From assembly GCA_030620095.1 (NCBI GenBank), contig JAUTXW010000056.1, positions 1,489,501 through 1,553,500 of the forward strand: a DNA stretch of 64,000 bases, given 5' to 3'. Shown in pieces: positions 1-11,449 of the stretch; position 1 is the stretch's first letter; the number at the start of each line of letters is the position of its first letter. The DNA comes from Kuschelorhynchus macadamiae. Taxonomy: Eukaryota; Arthropoda; Insecta; Coleoptera; Curculionidae. The notes beneath the pieces were generated by a model, which did not search any database, was not told the DNA's origin, and saw nothing but the letters and a program-made list of their open reading frames with translations. Both the position numbers and the translations under genes were made by a program.

Positions 1-2288
1 ACACGTCCATAAAAATAAATATCTGATTTATTTCGTTTATTAACAAAAATATCATAGATCTCAAAATATAGTGGAAGATCGTTGTTGAAATCCAATAATA
101 AAATCAAATTTGGCTCATACCTAATGCCATTTATTTCATAATATGTGGCCGCATAGAAGTCGTTAATATCTATATTTGTAAAGAATTTATATTCATTAAA
201 AAGTTTATTTGATAAAGGGCTTATATCTTCGTTATCGACAAATCCACATCCAGACATAAATTTTGAGCATTGTTTAAGCTGATACCGAACTGATAAAGAG
301 TAGGGAAGATTTTTTCTGCATCTTATATTTTGTGCAATGTTTTTGAATTCAGAGTGCTTACTTTCAAGTCTCATGCATGACAGTAAGACTGGAGGTCCTA
401 TTTTTAGTATAATTTGGGGATAATGGGTTAAGATATGAAATTTAGGTTTTAAAGTACTTCCCGACTCTTTTAAGTACAATTCATGGTGTTCTTCAATAAG
501 ATGAGCCAGATATGGAACTATGTCTTTTCTTATGCATCGACTAGTTAAAATTTCAGTGATTTCAAGTATTAAAAGATAAAGTTTCCAAGTTTGGTCATTT
601 TCTGGAACTAAATCCCCAATAATAAACCTAAAATTCATTACTAAATTCAGCATTTCAGATGCAGACATAATTAAACTGCCTTTTTTTAGTTGTTCAAATG
701 TAATATAAGGGGGTATATTTTTTTCAAAGTTATTGTAAGTGTAATACCTAATACGTGAGTTGATAATATCCAAAGAAAAAAATTTTTTTTTAATTAAATT
801 TTGAATGATCGTTGACATATCGTATCTATGAACACCTTCAAATAAATCGTGCATTACGTCACAAAAGACGTTGTCATAGACATGAAAATTGGCTAATTCG
901 TTAAATATGCAATTCTCTTTTATGCCTAGTTTATCTCTTATATCAGCCTGGTATCTCTCCTTAGATCTCATTAAATCTTTATTTTCAGTGGTTAACACTT
1001 GCGCATCGTCATTTTTACAAATACAAAATCGACAGTAATACGTGGAATTAAAACTTTCATTAAAGCCCAACATCGAATTTAATCCTAAATTATCTGAAGT
1101 GACGGCGACAACTGTAAATTTAACATTTTTGATTTCACCATTAACGTGTATATTTAAACCTATTGTGTTCAGATCATTTAATTCATTTATAAGGCCCTGA
1201 AATATGCTTTTATTTCCAAATTTAATTCGATCCCCACTATAAAATAGTGATGATAAAAATATGTAATCTAATCGAGATGCATAAGTATGTGGTATAGTGG
1301 GTAGCGTATAATAAACTCCTCCTAGTTTATAACATCCTGCTTTTGAGCCAAGCGGATTTAACACTTCAAAATCATCAAAGTAAATAACAATTGGAAGAAC
1401 GGAGTCTTCAATGTTAAAGTTTAATTTTGTCCATAAACTACCATTCACTATATTACATAGTAATGAATTATCATCAATATGCATCAGTTTTCTTTGATAA
1501 TGCAGAATTGAATTTAGGACACCAGGTAATTGCAGGAAGTGAGTTAATGTCTTTTGAATTGAAATGAAATAAAACGATGCATTTTTCAAAACCAGAGACA
1601 CTTCACTATTTTTGCGGTTTGCACATTCCATAACGCCTAAAATTTTTTCCTGAGGAGCTACAAAATATTGACATTTTTCGAGAAACTGGATTCTTTTATA
1701 TTCGGTGTTTATTAAATCGAATGGATTACTAAGTAAATCAAATATTTGTATGAATTTTTCGCGTGTATTTTGATCTATGTCAATATTTTTACATAAAATA
1801 TTGAAAAGTTCTCTGATTACCTCAATTAAACCGGAGTTTAAGAAACTAGTCACAGAGTTAATAATATCCTGAATTATTTTTCTATTTATAGATTTACTAT
1901 ATATCTGACCTATGAAAGTTGTTAAGCATTGACCAAAAATATAGTGAAACTCCTGTAGTTTAATTTTTATAAGTTCAGTAAATGAAATCTCGTTCTGAGG
2001 CTCAGATGAGTTTTTGTTCGTTTCGTTTTCTAAGCTTTGAAGATCATTTTGATTAAAGTTATCGGCTAAGTTTGTAAAGTTATTATTATGCGGCTGTTTT
2101 TTAGGTGATGATGAGTTTAAATTATGCTTATTAATAACATGTTTTTTAAAGCTACATTTTTTATTGTACCTTCGTGAGCAATTAGAAAATGGACATTCAT
2201 AATAATTGCTCAGATTGTGTGCAAAATCAACATGCAGAATATATTTGCTAAAAGTACCAAAATCTCTAAAGCAAATTTGACACTTCAT
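1..2288 (-). CDS. C2H2 zinc-finger / Tnp2-like transposase-family protein, 3' end off the window
   Basis: The minus strand is open without a stop from the ATG at 2288 to the window edge: 762 codons plus two bases, so the C-terminus is missing. I checked every codon. The N-terminus has two C2H2 fingers (C3, C6, H19, H24 and C32, C37, H50, H55). The body matches my recollection of a multicopy animal protein family related to Tnp2 (CACTA-type) transposases. Recognisable blocks are YFDDFEVLNPLGS (D305, D306), TSDNLGLNS (D399), a CRFC zinc-type pair (C419, C422), CDVMHDLFEGV (C476, H480) and CMRLESKHSEFK (E642). D305 or D306, D399 and E642 are candidate acidic catalytic residues by analogy with RNase H-fold transposases; that is inference. 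The ATG lies 51 bases after the stop of the SAMD3-like gene, same strand. No frame damage is visible, so it may be active or domesticated. The family name is from memory, the reading frame is certain. Confidence 0.88.
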   Translation of the reverse strand, partial: MKCQICFRDFGTFSKYILHVDFAHNLSNYYECPFSNCSRRYNKKCSFKKHVINKHNLNSSSPKKQPHNNNFTNLADNFNQNDLQSLENETNKNSSEPQNEISFTELIKIKLQEFHYIFGQCLTTFIGQIYSKSINRKIIQDIINSVTSFLNSGLIEVIRELFNILCKNIDIDQNTREKFIQIFDLLSNPFDLINTEYKRIQFLEKCQYFVAPQEKILGVMECANRKNSEVSLVLKNASFYFISIQKTLTHFLQLPGVLNSILHYQRKLMHIDDNSLLCNIVNGSLWTKLNFNIEDSVLPIVIYFDDFEVLNPLGSKAGCYKLGGVYYTLPTIPHTYASRLDYIFLSSLFYSGDRIKFGNKSIFQGLINELNDLNTIGLNIHVNGEIKNVKFTVVAVTSDNLGLNSMLGFNESFNSTYYCRFCICKNDDAQVLTTENKDLMRSKERYQADIRDKLGIKENCIFNELANFHVYDNVFCDVMHDLFEGVHRYDMSTIIQNLIKKKFFSLDIINSRIRYYTYNNFEKNIPPYITFEQLKKGSLIMSASEMLNLVMNFRFIIGDLVPENDQTWKLYLLILEITEILTSRCIRKDIVPYLAHLIEEHHELYLKESGSTLKPKFHILTHYPQIILKIGPPVLLSCMRLESKHSEFKNIAQNIRCRKNLPYSLSVRYQLKQCSKFMSGCGFVDNEDISPLSNKLFNEYKFFTNIDINDFYAATYYEINGIRYEPNLILLLDFNNDLPLYFEIYDIFVNKRNKSDIYFYGR

Positions 2289-2339
2289 AATAAAAAAGTG
2301 CTTTCCGCAAACCTATTTTCTAAAACTTACAATATTTTC

Positions 2340-5300
2340 TTAGAGTAGGTCCACTATGCTTGGAATTGTTCTGTCATAGGGCGTGGTAATCTTATAGATT
2401 GTTTTTTGAATTAACAAATATAAATGAGCACATTCAGGAGGATACTTCGCATGGAACACATGGAATAACTTAAATAGGATGTCCAGTGCTTTCTCTGAAT
2501 TTGGAAATTGGTACATAATCTTGTCTATAATTATGTACGTTTGTTTAACCTGTAGCAAAGAGGGCCCCACAAATAGCAAGTACGGTTGTAGCCTGGCTTC
2601 TCTTTTATAAGCTTTTTCAATTTTTTCACGAATCGTTTTTTCAATGTCTCCTGGTCCCTAAAAATTTTGAAGAAAAATTATATTATCTGTAAAAAACCTA
2701 AATATAAATTACTGGCCCTAATAAACGGGGCAAGCAAAATTTCATAGCAATAAAACTAAAAAGTATTTTGGTTTGCGATTAGAATTCCCTATATACTACC
2801 ACCGGCGAACGCAACACTTTTGTTTGTCCCATTATTAAGGCCATGCATCAGCAGTTTTTTTTAAATTGCAAAAATTGCGAGTTTTTTATTTATATGCAGG
2901 GTGCAGAGATATTGATATTGACAGATGATGTGATTAAAACTCCACAGCAGTAAATTGCTTGTAAAAAGCTATGACAAAAAGATTAATGGTATACATTTGC
3001 AACCAATCCACTTACTTCAAATTACTTCAATTTAAGATCGACATTTTCATGCGTTTTCCCATATAAAATCGAGATTTTAGGTTAAATTGACAGAATATGC
3101 CATTGTGAATGGCTGTGTATTTTCCTGTTTGTCAAGCAGACAATTCCTAATTCCAATTTAAATTGAGTGTAAATGTACCATAAAGTATTTTCTTCTATGC
3201 CCATTCGTTACAGCCCCATAACGTGTTAAAGTCGAGAAATGACGTTCTTTTAACGGTTCATCATTTTATAACCGTTAGTATGATTTTCAAAATTTAAACG
3301 ATAAAATATAGGAATTAAAAAGACCTTTAAAATGAGGTATCACTCGACACCTCTTTATTTAAGATTTAGAGGTTGTTTCCCCCACCGCTAGGGGGTTGTT
3401 GTAATTTTATCAGGGACAAGAGTAAACAATTTCCTCTCAAAAAATAAAATTTATATATACCTTAGCAAGAGAGAAAAATCCCTCGATGCTATCAAGAGTT
3501 GAAAATTTCCACGTGCACTTGCCCGTTCTTATTTTTCCTGTAGGTGGAACTAGATAGTTAAGTAGTTCTAATTGGCCTGGAACTTTTTCACCTAAAACAA
3601 AGAAAAGATTTTCATGCATGGTATAACAATTTTATATTTCCTTGAATCTTTAGATATTATATGTATATAGGAATATGCAATTTTATGATTTGATTCATTT
3701 ATTACCTTCAAGATCCACAAGGGAATTCTTCAGTTCAATTTGCTGTTCTTTCAATTGAGCTCCCCTTTTTTCTAAAACTTTTGCTACAAAGTCATTCCAA
3801 TTTATGTAAAAGTTTACTCCTGTTCCCGGAAATAAAGTTTCAAAGTCAAGGTTAATCTAAAATTAATATAACCAAACATAAGTAATGCTTTTCTACATTA
3901 TTGTTGTTTAAAGTAGTTACATTTAGGAATGTCACTTAATCAAATAGGTTAAAGTTCCAGAAATGAAGGAAAAGTTTAATTTAATTTAATCAAGTAAAAG
4001 ATATGCATTAATTCGTTCGCTAAGTCTTATTTTGGTCTTCGTCTTAAAATTTAGCACTCATTCCAAAATGTATCGTGAACTTGTAATAACTATTTTGCTT
4101 ACCAAACTTTCTGATCTCAAATCCTTTAAGATTGGCCATTCTTCCAAAAACGACTCAACAGAATTAGCTTGGGACTCTCTTCTATATTCATATGTGGCCT
4201 TCCACTTTTCAATAACTGTCTCCCACGGCTCAGAGTTATTCTTCAACCAAATTATTTCAGGCTTGCTTTCAAAATCTATAAGTAAAAGGTACAATTATTT
4301 TTGCCGAATAGTACTAGTGTAATAATGACACTTAAAATTCAGTAAATTCAGCTTTCAATCCAGCTGATATTCTAGATGAAAAAAAGTATCTTATCTAAAA
4401 TTATATAATATATGTACTTAATATATGTATATATACCATCTAATTTAATTTTTTTGCTTTCTCTGACATTGTGATCAGACCGAATTTTTTGTGTATCCCC
4501 TGACCGGAATCTAATATTTCTAACTCTATTTGGTAGCTTTCCCATTGCTTTTTGCGAGACACCCATGGGATTTTGATTTTTTAAGATCGCTGGTATATAA
4601 TACGTCCCTGTTTTTTCATTCGGGAATATTTCAATAATCTTGGCTACCAGTCGATTATAATCTTCATGTCTAAGAGGCCTAAAAAAATACCAATCTTGAA
4701 GGAGTGAGAGGAGGATTTTAAAAGTTAAAAATGAAAACTGCAAAGAATTTTATTGGGAACTCACCTATTAACTATGTAGGTATACAAGTGTGATACAATA
4801 ATATCAACCAATCTATTCTGGTGAGTATTTATCAATGTATTATATGTATCATAATACTTTATTATGCTCTTTCCCATAGGAGAAATTGATAGCAAAGTTT
4901 TTAAATGAAAATCAAGGAATGAAGATGAATGGTTTTCTAATGCTTGGACCAATAATTGCGTGCCTGATGATGGTTGAGTTTCGAAGCCTATGATTTCAAC
5001 GGGAGTATTTTCGGAAATTATTACTGTTTCTGGGACTTTTTGGTTTTCATTAGCAATACTATTTGTTGAAGTCGTCTCTACACCCAAGTGTTCATCACTA
5101 CTACATACAGAACTCGTTGTTGCCTCAGCAAGATCCTATATATAAATAAAAATAATATTGAGTAAGGCACAGTTCATACGCAATGATATTTTTCGGTAAG
5201 TTAGGTAGGTAAACTAACCTTTGCGGATACCCATTCGTGAAGCTTTTCCTCAAATTCTAGCCTTAATGCCATTTGGGGAATTAACTCTGCAAGGGCCGTA

Positions 5301-7265
5301 CTACTTTTGTGTGTCAAAAGCCGAATGTTACATAAATTAAAACCATTTTCTGCGGTGGAAAATAAACAAAGTAAAAAAACAGCATTTTTAATGCATTATT
5401 CATGATGATGGATATACACGGTGTCCCATATAAGAATGCACACTACAGGGATCTCGTAAACCAGAAGAGATACAAAGATGGTTAAATTAGAGAAAAGTTG
5501 CGCCTTGCTGAACCCTACAACGTCATGTTTCGAAATCTAAAAAAAGCCGATTACTTCCGAAGATATTTGGGAAAACCCGAATTTTTCCGATTTCGTTTTT
5601 ATTTTTTTCTGACTCTATTTGAAAAGATATGACAATACAAATTTCACATTCCCATTGCTACATTTCCTGCTCGACAAGTTGATGTTATTAGATTTTCAAT
5701 CTGACGTTTCGTTTCTTAGCAACCATCATCAACTTTGTTTTTTTAAATAGTCGAAAAAATTTGTTTTAATCCTAAAAAACTCTAATTTTAATTCTAAATC
5801 CAACGACCTATCGCACTTTACATTTATCCGACGTTTCGGAAGAAAAAAACCATCATCAATGTTATTTGATGATGATTACGAAGGAACGAAACGTCGGATC
5901 AAAAATGCGATTACGTCATCATGTAGGGGAGAAAAAATGACATAGGAATGTGAATTTTATTTTTATCTATCATTTTATTAAAATCGGAAAAAAGATAATT
6001 GCCTAACATTTATGTTTAAAATTTCTAGAATTCATAAATTTTCGCAATTATTTTTTTTCTGTTTTTAATAAAAAAGGTAGATCAAAAATAAAATATCAAA
6101 ATTCACATTCTTATGTCATTTTTTCTCCCCTACATGATGACGTAATCACATTTTTGATCCGACGTTTCGTTCCTTCGTAATCATCATCAAATAACATTGA
6201 TGATGGTTTTTTCCTCCGAAACGCCGGATAAATATAAAGAGCGATGTCGTTAGATTTAGAATTGAAACTAGAATTTTTTAGGACTAAAACAAATTTTTTC
6301 GACTATTTAAAAAAACAAAGTTGATGATGGTTGCTAAGCAACGAAACGTCAGATTGAAAATCTAATAACATCAGCTTGTCGAGCTGAAAAAGTAGCAATG
6401 GTAATGTGAAATTTGTATTGTCATTTCTTTTCAAATAGAGTCAGAAAAAAATAAAAACCAAATCGGAAAAATTCGGTTTTTCCCAAATATCTTCGGAAAT
6501 AATCGGATTTTTTTAGATTTCGAAACATGACGTTGTAGAATTCAGCAACTTTTCTCTAATTTAACCATCTTTGTATCTCTTCTGGTTTACGAGATCCCTG
6601 TAGTGTGCATTCTTATATGGGACACCGTGTATAAGGATTAAAATGTTATGCTAGTTTTACACTTGTGAATTTCTTCGTGAATAAATTCACGAAGTCGCTT
6701 CACGCGACGAAAATTGTCAAGTGTAAAACACAACTTTGACGTCAAATAAATTCATGAAGTTCTTTTCGCGAATTTATTCACGAATTAGAACATGTCCTAT
6801 TTTTACGTTAAATTTAATGTGAATTTAGGAGTACCAACATAATTTAAATTGTTACTCGTAAATAGTTGTAGAATCATATAGAAACACACACACAACAGTG
6901 AAAACACCATCAGGAAAATAAAAACAATAAACAGAAAAACAACAATTCCATCAGTAGGTATTAGAATAATAATAAAATATTCTAACCTCAAATTTTCGGA
7001 TATTGATGGCCAACCTGACAAATGACGAGAAAAACATCAAATTAATTCACGTCGGCTTCAAATAGTGTAAAACGACAAACTTCGTGAAGAAATTCACGAA
7101 GAACTTCGTGAATAAATTCACAAGTGTAAAACTAGCTTTCTTATAATTAAAAAAACTATTAGGTAAATAATATTACTATAAGAATTGTTTAAGATTATGA
7201 TGCCTACCTACAAATTTTTCAATCGTTGCTTCGTCGAAGCCCCAAGATTGTAAAAGTTCCTCCAT
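2340..7265 (-). CDS. SAMD3-like protein, eight coding exons
   Basis: Coding exons (minus): 7265-7212, 5350-5219, 5135-4765, 4678-4437, 4275-4103, 3856-3706, 3591-3461, 2657-2340. All introns are GT-AG and the joined frame is 1572 bases, 523 residues plus TAA. Residues 1-62 (MEELLQSWGFDEATIEKF onward) resemble a SAM domain. Later blocks typical of animal SAMD3-like proteins are FPNEKTGTYYIP (204-215), GKLPNRVRN (232-240) and ALDILFKLFHVFHAKYP (475-491) near the C-terminus. Biochemical function is not known to me; SAM domains usually mediate protein or RNA contacts. The first coding join is the weakest: a donor at 7211 (GTAGGT) keeps frame, while the neighbouring donor at 7207 puts a stop in exon 2. 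No frameshift or internal stop otherwise. The MITEs at 5413-6633 and 6650-7136 lie in the first coding intron. The protein family is multicopy in fish and some invertebrates, which fits a link to mobile DNA. Confidence 0.85.
5413..6633. mobile_element. Foldback MITE, long terminal inverted repeats
   Basis: The left arm begins TATACACGGTGTCCCATATA and its exact reverse complement ends the element at 6633. The two arms, each about 600 bases, pair almost along their whole length with the centre near 6020. A target duplication TATA or TA is possible but is merged into the palindrome. No coding sequence. Each arm carries three copies of a GACGTTTCG motif next to CATCATC, for example near 5700, 5830 and 5890. 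It lies in an intron of the SAMD3-like gene. Superfamily not assigned. Confidence 0.85.
6650..7136. mobile_element. Second MITE in the same intron, 23-bp terminal inverted repeats
   Basis: The element starts GCTAGTTTTACACTTGTGAA and ends with its reverse complement. Just inside both ends is a palindromic block TTCGTGAATAAATTCACGAA, repeated in variants, so the ends can form nested hairpins. The middle is plain AT-rich DNA with no real coding frame. A target duplication is not clear. It lies 16 bases from the previous MITE, in the same intron of the SAMD3-like gene. Confidence 0.8.
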
Positions 7266-7715
7266 ATTACCTGGTGAAAAGTAATTTATATATTGAAATT
7301 TGAACAGCAAAGTGCAAAGCACAAAATACTAATATTCATTCCAGGAGACCGTGCAGTAAATCTTAGTTTCTTAGTTAGTATAATATTATATCCTTTAAAA
7401 CTCCAAATATATATTATTCGCGTATTCCTTAATTGTTTTTTCCTTAAAACCGCCCTTGAAACTCTATTAAACTATTGACTAAAGTCCTATTGACTATTAT
7501 TGTTACCTTATTTATAGGATCTATAGAGGCTAAACGGCAATATTTGTATTTACACATCATGGATTCATGGCAGGCGAACAGAAAATAACTTGGTCAGTCT
7601 ATCACTGTCTATCGTTTTTGTTATTGATGGTGATATTAAATAAAATTAGGTATATTCTATTTTAAACACCGTACACTAATTTGTTTCAATATTTTGATAA
7701 GGACAAAATACTTAC

Positions 7716-7840
7716 CAGCTTTAATTTTCGCCGCCGGTCTTAAAATGGACGCCAACAGCCACTTCCACTAACATTTCAACATCAATTACGCATTAGAACT
7801 ATTAGCAAAGCGAAGCAAGAAGCGACCGCGATAATGGAAC
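7716..7840 (-). promoter_or_regulatory. Probable non-coding first exon and promoter of the SAMD3-like gene
   Basis: On the minus strand a strong donor (CTG then GTAAGTATTT) at 7716/7715 faces an acceptor (TTTTCACCAG) ending at 7271, six bases before the start codon ATG at 7265. This suggests a 5' untranslated exon ending at 7716. The upstream stretch to about 7870 is richer in G, C and CpG than its surroundings, as expected for a housekeeping-type insect promoter. The 5' boundary is a guess. Confidence 0.5.
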
Positions 7841-7870
7841 AAATCAACGCACCGCCGAAGGGCTACGGAT

Positions 7871-8341
7871 CTTTTTCTATTTCACATAAACTAGGACAGA
7901 TCCTGTTGAACGTATTTCTATTATGACACTTTATTAAAAGTGGAATCTTCTCCGTGTGAGGTCTTAGGACTTTATAATAAACTCCTGGGATTTTATAATG
8001 AGAGGCAATACTTTTTATATAAAACAATTAAGTATTCAAAATAATAATATACGTATTTCAAACTTGTGTCTTCATACTCTCTATTCCAAATATTGGATTT
8101 ATTATTTTAATATCTTATTATTCAAATAAGAATAACCATGAGTTTAAACTGACGACTTGACAAGATCTTTGTATATGCACCTCATATTTTCGCAATGACA
8201 AATGGTGTCTTTACTTTAAAATAAACGCCATTTAATTGAATAAATAAGCTGAAAATGTTCTTTTTTTATTATGAAAATTCTAAAATCTTTAAAATAAAGG
8301 CATGTTTTCAATTTAAGAGTATAGGAGTTCTAACTGAAGTC
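7871..8341. other. Intergenic AT-rich DNA
   Basis: Between the SAMD3-like promoter area and the LINE 3' end I see only AT-rich sequence with no coding or repeat signal. Confidence 0.5.
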
Positions 8342-8370
8342 TTTTTTTTGAAATCACATATATGCTTAAT

Positions 8371-11300
8371 TTAAAAATATCTTTTTTTGTGTATAGTGAT
8401 GCCTAAAGGTGGTTCTGGTCCTACATACGGACTGGTGTCGCCGAGTCTAGCAAACTCATCTGCCCCCTCGTTGCCCTCAATCCCACAGTGTCCTGGCACC
8501 CAAACCAACTTCACTCTTTTATGTCGCGCCAACTGCTCTAGCCTGTCACCGCATTCCTGAACCAAATCTGATCCCGCCATGGGTGAGTCGAGCGCCTTAA
8601 GTGCTGCTTGACTGTCTGAGCATATGACAATCTCTCCCTCTGCCCCCTCTATGACTTCCTTCATCGTTATTGCCATTAGAATGGCATATACCTCAGCCTG
8701 AAACACCGTTGAAAACCTCCCCAAAGGGAAGCTGGACCCGGTTTGTGTAGCCTCAATATAAACTCCAGCACCAGAGGATTGCATGTATCATACGTGAACC
8801 ATCCCTATAGCAAAGAATTGCCTCTCTGGAGAACTCCAGCCTGTTTCTCTCCCAGTCCTCTTTTTCGGGGATTGAGATACTATAACCCTTATGCCATCTT
8901 AGTCTGCTTGAGGGTTATGCTACTCTGTAGGTAGATAAAGGAATCTCTCTTTCCACAATGTGGGAGATCCTTGCATGACCCACAACCTCACCTTTGGTAT
9001 GCCAAGCTCCTGCGTCCCCCATTCGCAAATACGCTGCCATAGCCTCTTTCTTAATGAAAGTCGACAATGATGGCAGCCCTAGCAAGACATCCAATGCTGC
9101 TGATGGCGTCGTCCTCATTGCTCCAGTTATCGCTAGGCTAGCCAGTCTCTGGACTTTTCCAAGACTGGAACGAATGGTTTTCCTCTCCACCGAGGGCCAC
9201 CTTACTATTGAGCCGTATGATATCCTGGGTCTTATGACTGCTTGGTACAACCAGTGCATGACCCTAGGACTTAGCCCCCAGGTTTTGTCTACCGCTCTAC
9301 GGAGCTGCCAGAAGGTCGCTATTAACTTCCTTATCTGCCTGTCGACATGAGTCTTCCAGCTCAGCTTTGCATCTACTGTGACTCCCAGGTATTTAACCTC
9401 TTTTGCCAAGGTCAGTTGTTGACCATACAATCTTGGGGGTCGAAAATCTCCTAAATTCCTTGTCCTTGTAAAGAGAATCATCTCAGTCTTCCGCGGATTA
9501 ACCGTGAGACCTACCTCATTACACCATGCCTCCAATATATTACAGGCCATCTGCATTCTCTCGCAGATGATGCCCAAGTACTTGCCTGATATTAGAATCA
9601 ATCCATCATCCGCATAAGCTTGTGCATAGAAGCCGGCCTCCACAAGTCTGTGGAGACACCATAGGTGCGATGAGATACAGCTGCCTTAAGGGCATCCGCC
9701 TCGCACCCCAATGTCTATCTGGTACCCGCCCTGACTCGCTTGGACGCCGCGCTCTTGCAGTGCACTTCTAACCCAACGCATCAGATTCGTTTTAACGCTC
9801 CTGGCTGCGAGCGAGTCGCAGATGACGTTTGTCCGTGCTCTATCAAACGCTCCTTCCACATCGAAAAACACAGCTAAAGCTGCTTCCTTAAATTGTAAAG
9901 CCTTCTCAATCCTTTGCACCATACTGGGGAGAGCCGACTCCGTTGATCGCCCATCCTTATATGCATGCTGATTAGCATGAATCGGTGAGACTGCTAGTGC
10001 TCCCTCCATTAGATGCCTGTCAATGATCCTTTCCAATGCTTTCATTAGGAAGGATGTCAGGCTTATCGGTCTAAAAGATTTGGCGGTCGTATAGTCTCCT
10101 CTTCCCGGTTTCGGAATGAATTTGACTCTAGCTGACCGCCATACCTCTGGTACGTACCCAAGGGCAATCTTGCCCTGTAGAGTTCCTTAATGAAAGGCCT
10201 CAATATGTTGAGGCCCCTTGGCAATAGGGCCGGGAAGATGTTATCCGGCCCTGCGGCCTTGTAGTGGCTGAATTCATTGATGGCCCAGGTGACGCTAACA
10301 TCAGTGATTACTGTAGTTGCCTACCAGACCTCGATTATCACCGCAGAGGGTTCTTGAAAGCCTCGATGCCTCAGGCAAAGACTCAATTTCCTCACAGAAA
10401 CCTCTCCATGTCTTCCTCTTGTTTCTCCTTAGTTCCCTCTTAAAGTCTTTCCTTGCTTCCTTGTACTCATTCCACATTGCGTCGTGTTGTCCTTCTCCTT
10501 TTAAGGCGCTCCTGAGCCTCATTCGCGCTGTGTCCCTTAGTTTGGCGAGTTTTACGCTCCACCATTTGACTCTGCGCGTTTGAACTCTCAGGAGGGGACA
10601 AGACTGCTCGAAAGCTGAAGCAATTTTCGATGCTATTGATCGCTAATTGTTCTTGCAGCGACTGAGTGTATTTTGCCCAGTCTACTGATCTGGGATTTCT
10701 TTTAAAAACCGGAGCCGATTGATCTGCCTTGAGTTCAAGTCTTATCATTCTATGGTCAGACATATATATATCAGATGAAACCCTCCACCCTAATACCTCC
10801 CCTAGTAAACATCTTGACACCAACGTGATGTCAATTCTTTCTTTCCGAATCCGATTAACAAATGTCGGTTCGGTTCCTCTATTCAATATCTCAAGGTTTG
10901 TCGACGCCAAATACTGTAGAAGAGATTCTCCTCTGGCATTGGTGTTCGTGCTGCCCTAAATAGTGTTATGAGCATTGGCGTCGCAGCCGATCAATGTCGG
11001 CAAATCTTTACTACTTGCAAATGCCAGAAGACGATCCAAGTCTTCCCCTGGGGGAGGACGTGGGTCGTCGTAGGGCATGTAAATACTACCTACTACAATC
11101 TTACGATTAATGCCACTTACCTCATATTCAAGCAAGGCTGCTGTGGCATCCCTGGATCCCAGCTGCGGGAGTGGCACAATGCTCAATCCCTGGGATGCTA
11201 GTATGCATGTCCTTGCTCCATCTTCCTCTTTCCCGGCAATGATATTATAGCCGCTTCCTCCAAATCCCCTGATCGCGTTCCTAAAAATGTACGGTTCTTG

Positions 11301-11393
11301 AATTAGTACAATGTCTCCAACAGCAGCCAATGACGCAGCCAGTTCGCCAGTCGCATCATGGCTGTGCTGAAGATTAATCTGACTTACCCTCAA
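8371..11393 (-). pseudogene. LINE ORF2: endonuclease, reverse transcriptase, RNase H, broken
   Basis: The start is MRVSQINLQHSHDATGELAA with LIQEPYI following, the N-terminus of an apurinic-type endonuclease; IGCDANAH and SDHRMIRLEL are further endonuclease blocks. A TAG at 10958-10956 replaces what should be Trp in the HNTI-W-GSTN block, and the frame then continues to 10467. A frameshift follows. Reverse transcriptase blocks are SFRPISLTSFLMKALERI, FFDVEGAFD (motif A), GVRGGCP (motif B, frame break) and AYADDGLIL (motif C, near 9610). The RNase H domain at 8371-8800 has YRDGSR, QAEVYAI, CSDSQAAL and WVPGHCGIEGNEGAD, so its acidic residues are kept. At least three frame breaks; not active. 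Confidence 0.85.
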
Positions 11394-11449
11394 AGCGAAG
11401 GCAGGGCTATACTGAAAAGAGGGATCTGCCTTTGCTCACTTCCCGGCTC

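Noticed and set aside
3320..3425. GAGGTATCACTCGACACCTC and GGTTGTTTCCCCCACCGCTAGGG in the last intron
   Set aside because: Looks like a dispersed-repeat scrap, but I see no second copy or ends in this window.
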